Positions 40,516-49,026 of a stretch of DNA of 58,281 nt are shown one piece after another; position 1 is the first letter of the stretch; every line of letters begins with the position of its first letter. A model generated the notes under the pieces. It searched no databases. It worked only from the letters and a program-made list of their open reading frames with translations, and had not been told where the DNA came from. A program made the translations under genes and the position numbers. The DNA is from Phil1 sp963643205. Lineage in GTDB: Bacteria; Bacillota; Clostridia; Christensenellales; CAG-138. Location of the stretch: assembly GCA_963643205.1 (NCBI GenBank), contig CAVIJJ010000008.1, forward strand, positions 1 to 58,281, read 5' to 3'.

Positions 40516-40658
40516 TATTCTCGCCCATGGGGGAGTAGTTGCGCGCCGATATGGCGCGTGCTGAGGTCAACATACATGGCGGCTATACGCCGTCTGGTCC
40601 GGCAGAAACAACGAGACTCATGTGCAGCTTGATTTTAGCTGCGCATGGGTCTTTTTTA
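40516..40658 (+). ncRNA. yybP-ykoY manganese riboswitch
   Basis: The element contains the conserved GGGGGAGTAG, GTCAACATACA, CCGGCAGAAACAACGAGAC parts of the yybP-ykoY class. It ends with a strong terminator: GACTCATG-GCAGC pairs with GCTGC-CATGGGTC (40614-40651), followed by TTTTTT. Mn2+ binding is known to open such switches and allow expression of metal exporters, here the P-type ATPase 30 bases downstream. Confidence 0.92.
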
Positions 40659-40689
40659 TAAGTTAATTTATGTACTGGGAGGTACAACA

Positions 40690-43338
40690 GTGAAACAATA
40701 TCTGATGCAGACAAGCGAGGTTTTTAAGGAAACCGGCTCATGTCCCGAGGGCTTAACGGCCGACGAGGCGGCGGCGAGGCTTGCCGCGAACGGCAAAAAC
40801 AAGCTTGCGGAGCCAAAGAAGGACTCCGTTATAAAGCAATTCTTCAAGCAGATGGCGGACCCGATGATAATAATTCTGCTTGCCGCCGCGGCCATAAGCG
40901 CCGTGCTTGCCGTTATAAACAACGAAAGCATGACGGACGTTATAATAATTCTGTTCGTTGTGGTTGTAAACGCCGTGCTTGGCGTATATCAGGAAAACAA
41001 GGCGGAAAAGGCCATAGAGGCGCTGCAGAAAATGGCGGCGGCCACAAGCCGGGTGCTTCGCGGGGGAAAGATTGTAACCGTGCCGAGCGAGGAGCTTGTT
41101 GTGGGCGACGTGGTGCTGCTTGAGGCGGGCGACGCCGTGCCCGCGGACGGCAGAATAATAGAAAGCGCGAGCCTTAAAATAGAGGAGGCGGCGCTTACCG
41201 GCGAATCCGTTCCGGTAAACAAGTTTATAGACGCGCTGTTCCTTAGGGAGGGCACAAAGGACGTGCCGCTTGGGGACAGGAAGAACATGGTATACATGGG
41301 CTCCTCCGTTGTATACGGCCGCGGCAAGGCGGTTATAACCGCAACCGGCATGGATACGGAAATGGGCCGCATAGCGGACGCGCTCGCCAAGGCGGAGGAC
41401 GGCGAAACCCCGCTGCAGAAAAAGCTGGGCCAGCTTTCCGGCATTCTTACAAAGCTTGTGCTTGCCATATGCGTTGTTATATTCGCGGTGCAGCTTATAC
41501 GCGCGGGCAGCTTTACGCTTGACGTAACGCTTCATTCGTTCATGATCGCGGTGTCGCTTGCCGTTGCCGCCATACCCGAAGGACTTGTCGCGGTTGTAAC
41601 GGTTGTGCTGAGCATAGGCGTTACCAACATGTCCAAGCGAAACGCCATAATCCGCCGCCTTACCGCGGTTGAAACGCTTGGCTGCGCGCAGGTTATATGC
41701 TCCGACAAAACCGGTACCCTTACCCAGAACAAGATGACCGTTGTGGATTCCTTCGGCGACGAGGAGAACACGGCCCTTGCCATGACCCTTTGCAGCGACG
41801 CCACGCTTAACGAGGACGGCGTTTCCGCCCAGGGCGAGCCTACCGAGGCGGCGCTTGTTGTTTGGGGCGCGAAGCATTCGCTTAAAACGGACAATCTCGC
41901 GAAGACCATGCCCCGCGTGGGCGAGGCCCCGTTTGACTCGGTTAGAAAGATGATGTCCACCGTTCACAAAACCGAGGGTGGATTTACGCAGTATACAAAG
42001 GGCGCGCCGGACGTTGTTATAGGCCGCTGCGCCACATATCTTGAAAACGGCGAAGAGCTGCCCATGACGCGCGAAAAGCTTGCGGAGATAGCCGGGGCGA
42101 ACAAGGCCATGGCGGACCGCGCGCTCAGGGTTCTGGCGGCGGCAAGGCGAACCTATTCCAAAATGCCCGAAAGCACGGAGCCTGACGCGCTTGAGAATAA
42201 CCTTTGCTTCCTTGGCCTTGCCGGCATGATAGACCCGGTACGCCCGGAGGTTAAGGACGCGATAGCCGAGTGCCGCGAGGCCGGCATCCGCCCCATAATG
42301 ATTACGGGCGACCATGTGGACACGGCCGTGGCCATAGCGAAGGAGCTTGGCATACTGAGCGACGGCAGCCGCGCCGTAACCGGCGCCGAGCTTAGCGAAA
42401 TGGACGACGAAACATTCGAGCGCGAATACAAAAACATATCCGTTTACGCCCGCGTGCAGCCGGAGCATAAAACAAGAATAGTAAACGCCTGGCGAAACGG
42501 CGGCTACGTAACCGCAATGACCGGCGACGGCGTGAACGACGCGCCCTCCATAAAGTCCGCCGATATAGGCGTTGGCATGGGCATAACCGGCACGGACGTT
42601 ACAAAGAACGTTGCGGACATGGTGCTTGCGGACGATAACTTCGCCACTATAGTTGGCGCCGTTGAGGAAGGCCGCAGGATTTATGACAACATAAGGAAGG
42701 CCATTCAGTTCCTGCTCGGCTCCAATATGGCGGAGGTTATAGCCATTTTCGTGGCAACGCTTTTGGGCTTTACCATACTTGAGCCTGTGCACCTTCTGTG
42801 GATAAACCTTGTTACGGACTGCTTCCCCGCGCTGGCTCTCGGCATGGAAAGGGCGGAGGGCGACATTATGCGCCGCAAGCCCCGCAGCGCTTCCGCCGGC
42901 GTTTTCGCGGACGGCATGGGCATAGACGTTGCGTATCAGGGCGTGCTTGTTTCGCTGCTGGTGCTCGCCTCTTACTTTGTGGGGCACTTTATGGAATCCG
43001 GCCTTTGGGAAATTACAAACAGCCCGGACGGCATGACCATGGCGTTTTTAACAATGTCCATGGCCGAAATTTGCCACAGCTTCAACATGCGCTCCCGCCG
43101 CGGCAATATATTCAAAATGCACTACGGCAATAAGGCCCTTACGCTTGCCGCCGTGGGCAGCGTGCTTGCCACAACGCTTGTTTGCGAAATTCCCTTGCTT
43201 GCGAACGCCTTCGGCTTTACCCCCGTTTCGTTCGCGGAATACGTTGTTGCCATGGCCTTCGGCTCGGCCGGCCTTTTCATAGTTGAAATAGTTAAGGCTT
43301 TCCAGCGCAGGGCCGAAAAGCGCAAAAACAACATTTAA
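40690..43338 (+). CDS. type IIA P-type cation ATPase (Ca2+/Mn2+ exporter)
   Basis: The 882-residue pump has ten predicted membrane segments. Marks are LTGESVPV (actuator), the phosphorylated aspartate in CSDKTGTLTQ, and GDGVNDAPS (hinge). IPEGL in the fourth helix and NLVTDCFPALALG in the sixth place it with SERCA/PMR1-type pumps that move Ca2+ or Mn2+. A manganese riboswitch upstream favours Mn2+ export. The GTG at 40690 is chosen because GGGAGG lies 7 bases ahead; the next ATG is too far. It is transcribed alone and ends at a terminator. Confidence 0.93.
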   Translation: MKQYLMQTSEVFKETGSCPEGLTADEAAARLAANGKNKLAEPKKDSVIKQFFKQMADPMIIILLAAAAISAVLAVINNESMTDVIIILFVVVVNAVLGVYQENKAEKAIEALQKMAAATSRVLRGGKIVTVPSEELVVGDVVLLEAGDAVPADGRIIESASLKIEEAALTGESVPVNKFIDALFLREGTKDVPLGDRKNMVYMGSSVVYGRGKAVITATGMDTEMGRIADALAKAEDGETPLQKKLGQLSGILTKLVLAICVVIFAVQLIRAGSFTLDVTLHSFMIAVSLAVAAIPEGLVAVVTVVLSIGVTNMSKRNAIIRRLTAVETLGCAQVICSDKTGTLTQNKMTVVDSFGDEENTALAMTLCSDATLNEDGVSAQGEPTEAALVVWGAKHSLKTDNLAKTMPRVGEAPFDSVRKMMSTVHKTEGGFTQYTKGAPDVVIGRCATYLENGEELPMTREKLAEIAGANKAMADRALRVLAAARRTYSKMPESTEPDALENNLCFLGLAGMIDPVRPEVKDAIAECREAGIRPIMITGDHVDTAVAIAKELGILSDGSRAVTGAELSEMDDETFEREYKNISVYARVQPEHKTRIVNAWRNGGYVTAMTGDGVNDAPSIKSADIGVGMGITGTDVTKNVADMVLADDNFATIVGAVEEGRRIYDNIRKAIQFLLGSNMAEVIAIFVATLLGFTILEPVHLLWINLVTDCFPALALGMERAEGDIMRRKPRSASAGVFADGMGIDVAYQGVLVSLLVLASYFVGHFMESGLWEITNSPDGMTMAFLTMSMAEICHSFNMRSRRGNIFKMHYGNKALTLAAVGSVLATTLVCEIPLLANAFGFTPVSFAEYVVAMAFGSAGLFIVEIVKAFQRRAEKRKNNI

Positions 43339-43358
43339 GCTAATAGCTTTTTCCTCAT

Positions 43359-43386
43359 CGGGGCTGCCATGCGCGGCCCCGTTTTT
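43359..43386 (+). terminator. terminator after the P-type ATPase gene
   Basis: CGGGGC pairs with GCCCCG, followed by TTTTTGTTG. Confidence 0.8.
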
Positions 43387-43387
43387 G

Positions 43388-43416
43388 TTGTTTATAAGGC
43401 TTTTGTATGCTATGAT
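43388..43416 (+). promoter_or_regulatory. promoter of the sulfatase cassette
   Basis: TTGTTT (43388-43393) and TATGAT (43411-43416) are 17 bases apart, with TGC before the -10. Confidence 0.65.
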
Positions 43417-43450
43417 AAAATATGGTTTTGTATTCGGAGGTTTTTTATAA

Positions 43451-44815
43451 GTGGAACATAAGCTTGGCGCGAAAAACTATATAGGCTATGCCCTTTGCGA
43501 TGTGTCCGGAATGCTGGCGTTCTCGGCGCTTGGGGCGTATTTATCCGTTTTTTATACGGACATACTTAAAATAGGCACGGGCACGGTATTTATAATAATG
43601 CTCATCGCCCGCCTTTGGGACGGCATAAACGACCCGATTATGGGCTTTCTCGCCCAGCGGCGCGCGCCGGGCGCGGCTGGTAAGTTCCGCCCGTTTATAC
43701 TTTGGGGCGGCATACCGCTCGCAATAGCAAGCGTGCTTACTATGACGTATATCCCAAACCTTTCCCATGGGGCTTATGTTGCATACGCCGCCGCGACATA
43801 TATTCTTTACGGCATGCTCTATACCGTTGTGCTTGTGCCCTACGGCTCCATGGCAAGCGTTATGACAAGGCGGGAGAACGAGAGGAGCATACTTTCCATG
43901 TGCCGCTCCGTGGGCGGCGGAATAGGCTCCCTGCCCGCCACAATGCTCTTCCCCCTGCTTGTGTTTACGGATAAAACGCTTGATCCCGATAAGCTTTTTA
44001 TCGCCATGTGCTTTATAGGCGTAGCCATGGCCGCGCTTTATACCCTTTCATACTCGTGGACGCGGGAATACATTCCTTCCCCCGCCGTAAAGGAGCGCGT
44101 TCGCGCGAGCAAGGTTATAGGCTCGCTCCTTAAAAACCGCGCGTTTGTTATAATGAGCGTTGTGGGGTGCCTGCTTATGGCGGCGTCGATGTATCTTAAC
44201 ACCATAAACGTTTATCTTTTTAAGGATTATTACGGCAAGGCCGGTATGCTTACGCTTGTAACCGTGGCCTCATATATTCCCATGCTTGCCATGATACCCT
44301 TTGTCAACAAGCTTATATCCGCCTTCGGCAAAAAGGCGATAAGCATAGCGGGGCTTACGATATCCGCCGTTACAATGCTTCTTGTGTGGCTTATTCGCCC
44401 GCAGAACCCCTGGGTATACATTGCCGCGAGCTTTTTCCTTAACCTTGGCTCGGGCTTTTTAACGCTTGAGGTTTGGGCAATGGCCATGGACGTTATAGAC
44501 GCGCAGGAGCTGCAGACGGGTCGCCGTGAGGAGGCCGTGAGCTACTCCGTATTCACGTTTATGCGAAAGGTAGGCCAGGCGCTTGCCGCGCTCGCCCCGC
44601 TGCTTGTGGGCCTTGTCGGGTACGACAGCGACCTTGTGGGAACCGGCCAGAACGCCGCCACGCTTGAGGGCATGTACACCGTGGCCACGCTTGTGCCCTG
44701 CGCTATGTACGCCATTATGCTTATACTTATGATAATATACCCCTTGGGCAAAAAGGAAATGAACGAAATGCACGCCGCCCTTAAGGAGCTGCGCGCGCGG
44801 GAGGACAGGGCATGA
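43451..44815 (+). CDS. GPH-family sugar:cation symporter
   Basis: The 454-residue transporter has about twelve membrane segments and belongs to the glycoside-pentoside-hexuronide:cation symporters. LWDGINDPIMGFLAQR near residue 55 and GKFRPFILWGGIPLA near residue 75 are the family's hallmarks. It starts with GTG at 43451 after GGAGG. It overlaps the sulfatase gene by 4 bases, so its cargo is probably the sulfatase substrate or product, such as a sulfated or desulfated glycoside. Confidence 0.9.
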   Translation: MEHKLGAKNYIGYALCDVSGMLAFSALGAYLSVFYTDILKIGTGTVFIIMLIARLWDGINDPIMGFLAQRRAPGAAGKFRPFILWGGIPLAIASVLTMTYIPNLSHGAYVAYAAATYILYGMLYTVVLVPYGSMASVMTRRENERSILSMCRSVGGGIGSLPATMLFPLLVFTDKTLDPDKLFIAMCFIGVAMAALYTLSYSWTREYIPSPAVKERVRASKVIGSLLKNRAFVIMSVVGCLLMAASMYLNTINVYLFKDYYGKAGMLTLVTVASYIPMLAMIPFVNKLISAFGKKAISIAGLTISAVTMLLVWLIRPQNPWVYIAASFFLNLGSGFLTLEVWAMAMDVIDAQELQTGRREEAVSYSVFTFMRKVGQALAALAPLLVGLVGYDSDLVGTGQNAATLEGMYTVATLVPCAMYAIMLILMIIYPLGKKEMNEMHAALKELRAREDRA

Positions 44816-46236
44816 GCGCAAAACCCAACCTTATATACGTTTTCGCGGATCAGCTGCGCTACGACGCGCTAAGCTGCAACGGCTGCGAATACATATCAAC
44901 GCCCAACATAGACGCGCTTGCTCAGCAAAGCCTTTGCGTAGACAACGCCGTATCCGGCCACCCCGTTTGCGCGCCGTACCGCGCCTCCCTTTTCACCGGC
45001 AAATACACAACAAGCACCGGCATGGTTATAAACGAAATTCGCATGAACCCGAACCACCGCTGCATAGCGCACGAGCTTACGGACGGCGGGTACGAAACCT
45101 GCTACATAGGCAAGTGGCATCTTTACGCGGCGCAGCTGGGGCACCATTACAACACGGCTAATTCATTCATACCAAAGGGGCCGGACAGGCTGGGCTTTGA
45201 CGACACGTTCGCCGCCTATAATTTTCACCATGAATACTACGCGCCGCGGGCGTATTACCACCTGGACACGCCCGAAAAGCACTATGCCGAGGGGTATGAG
45301 CCGGACTTTATGACAAGCTACGCCATATCGCACCTTAAGCGGCTCTCCCGCGCCGATAAGCCCTTTGCCATGTTCCTTTCCTTAGGCACGCCGCACGACC
45401 CGTGGACACGGGAAAACGTGCCCGAAAAATACTACAACATGGTAAAGGACACGGCTTTTCATTTGCCCGGTAACTACAGCCCCCGCAACGATCCGCACGC
45501 GGACATGTGGGCAAGGCTGAGCAAAAAGGAGCGGGGCGAGCTTGGCGAATGGATGCGGGTATATTACGCCATGGTCGCGAACCTTGACGACAACATTGGC
45601 AGGCTTACGGCCGCTGTGGACTCGCTGGGCCTTCGTGACAACACAATATTCGTATTCACGTCCGACCACGGCGAAATGTTCGGCGCGCACGGCAGGCGGG
45701 CTAAAAACATATTTTATGACGAGGCGGCGCGGGTGCCGTTCCTTATTCGCTTTGGCGATAAGCTCCCCAAGGGGAGGCGCGATTTTTGCTTCAACACGGT
45801 TGATATTATGCCAACGCTTCTTTCGCTTATGGGCTTACCCTATCCCAAGGAGGTTGAGGGGCAGGATTTAAGCGAATGCGTGCTGGGCAGTGGCGATAAC
45901 TCCACCCCCTCGCTTATGATGGGCACGGGGCCGACCGCCGTTTGGGGGCCGGGCAGAGAGTGGCGCGCCGTTCGTGACAAGCGCTATACATACGCCGTAT
46001 ACAGGGCCGATAAGAAGGAATTCCTTTTTGACAATATATCCGATCCCCTGCAGACGAAAAACCTGGCTGAAGACCCGAAATACGCCGATATAAAGGCGAG
46101 GCTTATAAGCAGCATGCGGGAGCAGATGGCAAAAATAAACGACGGCTTCTGGCCGAATCTTAAATACCGCAGGCTTTGGACAAAGCGCCGGATAATACTG
46201 CGCACGGCAACGCTGAATAACCATGATTCCAAATGA
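44812..46236 (+). CDS. type I sulfatase (formylglycine-dependent)
   Basis: The 474-residue enzyme removes sulfate esters. The catalytic motif is VCAPYRASLFTG (CxPxR, Cys about residue 53), whose cysteine must be converted to formylglycine. Metal ligands appear as FADQLRYD near the start and in TSDHGEMFGAHG. No signal peptide is seen, so it acts in the cytoplasm on imported substrate. Its gene overlaps the symporter gene by 4 bases and the maturase gene by 14, which makes a tight functional unit. The C-terminal part is like choline/aryl-sulfatases; substrate unknown. Confidence 0.92.
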   Translation: MSAKPNLIYVFADQLRYDALSCNGCEYISTPNIDALAQQSLCVDNAVSGHPVCAPYRASLFTGKYTTSTGMVINEIRMNPNHRCIAHELTDGGYETCYIGKWHLYAAQLGHHYNTANSFIPKGPDRLGFDDTFAAYNFHHEYYAPRAYYHLDTPEKHYAEGYEPDFMTSYAISHLKRLSRADKPFAMFLSLGTPHDPWTRENVPEKYYNMVKDTAFHLPGNYSPRNDPHADMWARLSKKERGELGEWMRVYYAMVANLDDNIGRLTAAVDSLGLRDNTIFVFTSDHGEMFGAHGRRAKNIFYDEAARVPFLIRFGDKLPKGRRDFCFNTVDIMPTLLSLMGLPYPKEVEGQDLSECVLGSGDNSTPSLMMGTGPTAVWGPGREWRAVRDKRYTYAVYRADKKEFLFDNISDPLQTKNLAEDPKYADIKARLISSMREQMAKINDGFWPNLKYRRLWTKRRIILRTATLNNHDSK

Positions 46237-47320
46237 CGTAAGCGTGCTTATAAAGCCCGCCAGTTCGCTTTGCGATCTTAATTGCAGCTATTGCTTTTAT
46301 CACGACGAGGCAAAGCACAGGGCCGTTTTCGCCCACCCTGTAATGACGAACGATATTTCGTCCGCCCTTATTTCCCGCGCGCTTTCGCACGCGAAAAGAA
46401 GCTGCTCTTTCATATTTCAGGGCGGGGAGCCTACGCTCGCCGGGCTTGATTATTATAAATTCTTTGTTGACGAGGCAGCCGGGCAGAACAGAGCAAAGCT
46501 TAAAATAAACTATTCCCTGCAAACGAACGGACAGAGTATAAACGGCGAATGGGCAGACTTTTTCCGCGAAAACCGCTTTCTTGTGGGCATATCGCTTGAC
46601 GGCACGGCGGAAATACACGACCGCCTTCGCGGCGAGGGTACGCACAAAAAGGCCCTGCGCGCGGCGGCGCTTTTGAAAAGCCGAAACGTTGAATTTAATA
46701 TACTTACTGTTGTAACCTCAAGAACCGCGCGCAATACCGAGGCCGTGTATAATTATTTTAAGCGGCAGGGGTTTTATTATCAGCAATACATTCCCTGCAT
46801 TGATTCCATTGGCGGCGAAAGCTACCTTAGCGCGGAGGAATACGGGCGGTTTTTGATAAAGCTGTTTCGCCTGTGGGAAAGGGACGCGTTGAGCGAGCGC
46901 CCTGTATCCGTGCGGTATTTTGACGAGCTTGCGCTTATGCTTATGGGCCGCCAAGCAGGCAGCTGCGGCATGAGCGGCACCTGCTCAACGCAATATGTCG
47001 CGGAAAGCGACGGCAGCGTTTACCCCTGCGATTTTTACTGCGTGGATTCATATCTTTTGGGAAACGTTTTAACCGACGATTTCAGCGCTATAGACGCGCG
47101 GCGCGATGAGCTGCGCTTTATTGAATCCTCCTCCCATATTGCCGATGAATGCCGAGGCTGCCGCTATTTTGCCCTTTGCCGGGGCGGCTGCCGCCGCGAC
47201 AGGGACTCTTTTGCAGGCGCCCCCCTGGGGCTTAACAGGCTCTGCGCGGGGTATAAGCTTTTCTTCACCGAATGCGCCGACGATCTCGTCTCCCTTGCCC
47301 TTCACCTTGCAAGACGATAG
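46223..47320 (+). CDS. anaerobic sulfatase-maturating enzyme (radical SAM/SPASM)
   Basis: The 365-residue radical SAM enzyme converts the sulfatase active-site cysteine to formylglycine without oxygen. The SAM cluster motif is CDLNCSYC (residues 17-24). SPASM cluster cysteines follow in CGMSGTCS, PCDFYC and CRGCRYFALCRGGC. It overlaps its client gene by 14 bases, so co-translation is likely. The anaerobic maturase fits an obligate anaerobe. Confidence 0.93.
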   Translation: MIPNDVSVLIKPASSLCDLNCSYCFYHDEAKHRAVFAHPVMTNDISSALISRALSHAKRSCSFIFQGGEPTLAGLDYYKFFVDEAAGQNRAKLKINYSLQTNGQSINGEWADFFRENRFLVGISLDGTAEIHDRLRGEGTHKKALRAAALLKSRNVEFNILTVVTSRTARNTEAVYNYFKRQGFYYQQYIPCIDSIGGESYLSAEEYGRFLIKLFRLWERDALSERPVSVRYFDELALMLMGRQAGSCGMSGTCSTQYVAESDGSVYPCDFYCVDSYLLGNVLTDDFSAIDARRDELRFIESSSHIADECRGCRYFALCRGGCRRDRDSFAGAPLGLNRLCAGYKLFFTECADDLVSLALHLARR

Positions 47321-47377
47321 CGTTTCTATAAAACGAAAAAATATTGATTTTGGGAAATAGGATTTACAGAAATCAAA

Positions 47378-47408
47378 AATCGCTCCCCTGTTTATCAGAG
47401 GAGCGATT
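47378..47408. terminator. bidirectional terminator between maturase and brnQ genes
   Basis: AATCGCTCC pairs with GGAGCGATT, with T-rich flanks on both sides. Confidence 0.85.
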
Positions 47409-47423
47409 GCTTTTTCAAAGGGT

Positions 47424-48734
47424 TTATTTTTCTTCCTTTTTGTTTTTCTTGCCGGCAAGGCCGAGCACAAGGGCGATTATAAGCGCGGCGGCGGCAACTA
47501 TAAGCCAGCCGTAGCCTTCGGCATAGAGCGGCAGAATCTTTTCAAGGAACTCCGGCAGGCCCGCCTGGTCAAGGGAGTGTATAACGCTTATAACGGCGGT
47601 TGCGCCCACAACAAGCGGATAAACAAAGCGGTTGTTCTTCCAAAGGTTGTCCGTAAGGCCCAGTATTATAAGCACTATGGCAACGGGGTAGATGGCGTTC
47701 AGTATGGGCACGGAAATGCTCAGGATTGTATTAAGCCCCAAATTGCACACGAAGAACGCGAAGCCGGTTATCACAAATACCCATTTTTTATAATCAAGCT
47801 TTGGGAACAGGCCGGAGAAATACTGCGAAACGCTGTTTATAAGGCCAACGCAGGTGGTAAGGCAGGCAAGGGTGAATATTGCGGCGAGCAGTATCGCGCC
47901 CGGCTCACCGAAAAGCTGATACACTATTTCCCTAAGCGTCCACGCTCCGTTTTCCTGAATCGCGTAAACGCCCGAGGATGCCTGACCCATATAGGTAAGC
48001 ATAATGTAAACAAGGGCGAGTATCGCGCCCGCGGCAATGCCGCAAAGCACGGCGTGCTTTATCATTACCTTCTTTTCCTTAAGGCCGAATGTGGTAAGGG
48101 TGGTTGCGATAACAATGCCGAAATTGAGCGCGGCTATGGTATCCATTGTGTTATATCCTTCCGCGAAGCCCTTAAGGAACGGGGTTTCGGCGTAATCCGC
48201 CTGCGGAGCGGCCACGTTTACCTGCCCCTTTATAACAAAGCAGACGAAAAGGAAAACTATAAGCACAAGAAGAATGGGCGTAAGCACGTTGCCTATGCGC
48301 TTAACAAGCTTGGCGGGCGTCATGCAGAGCCAAAGCGCCACCGCGAAGAAAACAAGCGAATACACAAGCATCCAAACGGTTGTGTTCGCGCCCTCGGGAA
48401 GATAGGGAGCGACGGCCATTTCAAAGGGAACGGAGGCCGCGCGGGGAATGCCCAGGCCCGGGCCTATCGAAAGGCAGATAAGGGCCGCGAAAACAATGCC
48501 GAAGCGCCTGCCCACGCGCGCGCCCAGCTTATCCGGCCCATCAAAACGCGCAACGACTATAACGCCGAGAACCGGCAGCACAACGGCCGTAATAATAAAG
48601 CCTATAAGGGCGGCGGTGGTATTAGTGCCCGCGTTTTGGCCTAAAAAAGGCGGGAATATAAGATTTCCCGCGCCAAAGAACAGGGAAAACAGCATAAAGC
48701 TGACCGTAAGCATGTTCCGCTTGCTCAATTTCAT
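47424..48734 (-). CDS. brnQ: branched-chain amino acid transporter BrnQ
   Basis: The 436-residue membrane protein with about twelve segments imports leucine, isoleucine and valine with Na+ or H+. FSLFFGAGNLIFPPFLGQ (residues 13-30) and the later GPGLGIPRAASVPFEMAV are diagnostic for the LIVCS family. AGGAG fits ATG 48734. It lies about 40 bases downstream of the tRNA-Ala(GGC) terminator on the same strand and has no obvious separate promoter. Confidence 0.95.
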   Translation of the reverse strand: MKLSKRNMLTVSFMLFSLFFGAGNLIFPPFLGQNAGTNTTAALIGFIITAVVLPVLGVIVVARFDGPDKLGARVGRRFGIVFAALICLSIGPGLGIPRAASVPFEMAVAPYLPEGANTTVWMLVYSLVFFAVALWLCMTPAKLVKRIGNVLTPILLVLIVFLFVCFVIKGQVNVAAPQADYAETPFLKGFAEGYNTMDTIAALNFGIVIATTLTTFGLKEKKVMIKHAVLCGIAAGAILALVYIMLTYMGQASSGVYAIQENGAWTLREIVYQLFGEPGAILLAAIFTLACLTTCVGLINSVSQYFSGLFPKLDYKKWVFVITGFAFFVCNLGLNTILSISVPILNAIYPVAIVLIILGLTDNLWKNNRFVYPLVVGATAVISVIHSLDQAGLPEFLEKILPLYAEGYGWLIVAAAALIIALVLGLAGKKNKKEEK

Positions 48735-48781
48735 TTGAGTTGCTTCTCCTTGAATATAATGGGATAATGGGCATAAAAAAA

Positions 48782-48802
48782 GACCCATGTTTTTACATGG
48801 GC
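48782..48802 (-). terminator. terminator after tRNA-Ala(GGC)
   Basis: On the minus strand GCCCATGT pairs with ACATGGGT, followed by CTTTTTTT. Confidence 0.85.
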
Positions 48803-48808
48803 CTTGGA

Positions 48809-48885
48809 TGGTGGAGCTTACCGGATTCGAACCGGTGATCTCTACACTGCCAGTGTAGCGCGATAGCCAACTTCGCTAAAGCCCC
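48809..48885 (-). tRNA. tRNA-Ala (anticodon GGC)
   Basis: The 77-nt cloverleaf has an encoded CCA. The anticodon loop CTGGCAG gives GGC, reading GCC. The acceptor stem GGGGCTT/AAGCTCC contains G3-U70. Confidence 0.95.
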
Positions 48886-48918
48886 GGAATACTGCGCGCT
48901 TTTCATCGCGCAAGATGT

Positions 48919-48947
48919 ATTATACCGTAACAGGTTCGGTTTGTAAA
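48919..48947 (-). promoter_or_regulatory. promoter of tRNA-Ala(GGC)
   Basis: On the minus strand TTTACA (48942-48947) and TATAAT (48919-48924) are spaced by 17 bases. Confidence 0.8.
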
Positions 48948-48985
48948 GAACTTTTTTCGCTATTTATAAAATAAGGGAACGAAAA

Positions 48986-49009
48986 AGGGGAGCGGCGAAC
49001 CGTTCCCCT
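48986..49009 (-). terminator. terminator after the SPFH gene
   Basis: On the minus strand AGGGGAACGG pairs with CCGCTCCCCT (one mismatch) around a TTCG loop, followed by TTTTT. Confidence 0.85.
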
Positions 49010-49026
49010 AAGAATCAATTGTTTAT

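Noticed and set aside
40753..42987. Long open frame antisense to the P-type ATPase gene
   Set aside because: It is a shadow of the GC-rich pump gene with no ribosome binding site and no recognisable domain; the sense frame has every P-type ATPase motif.
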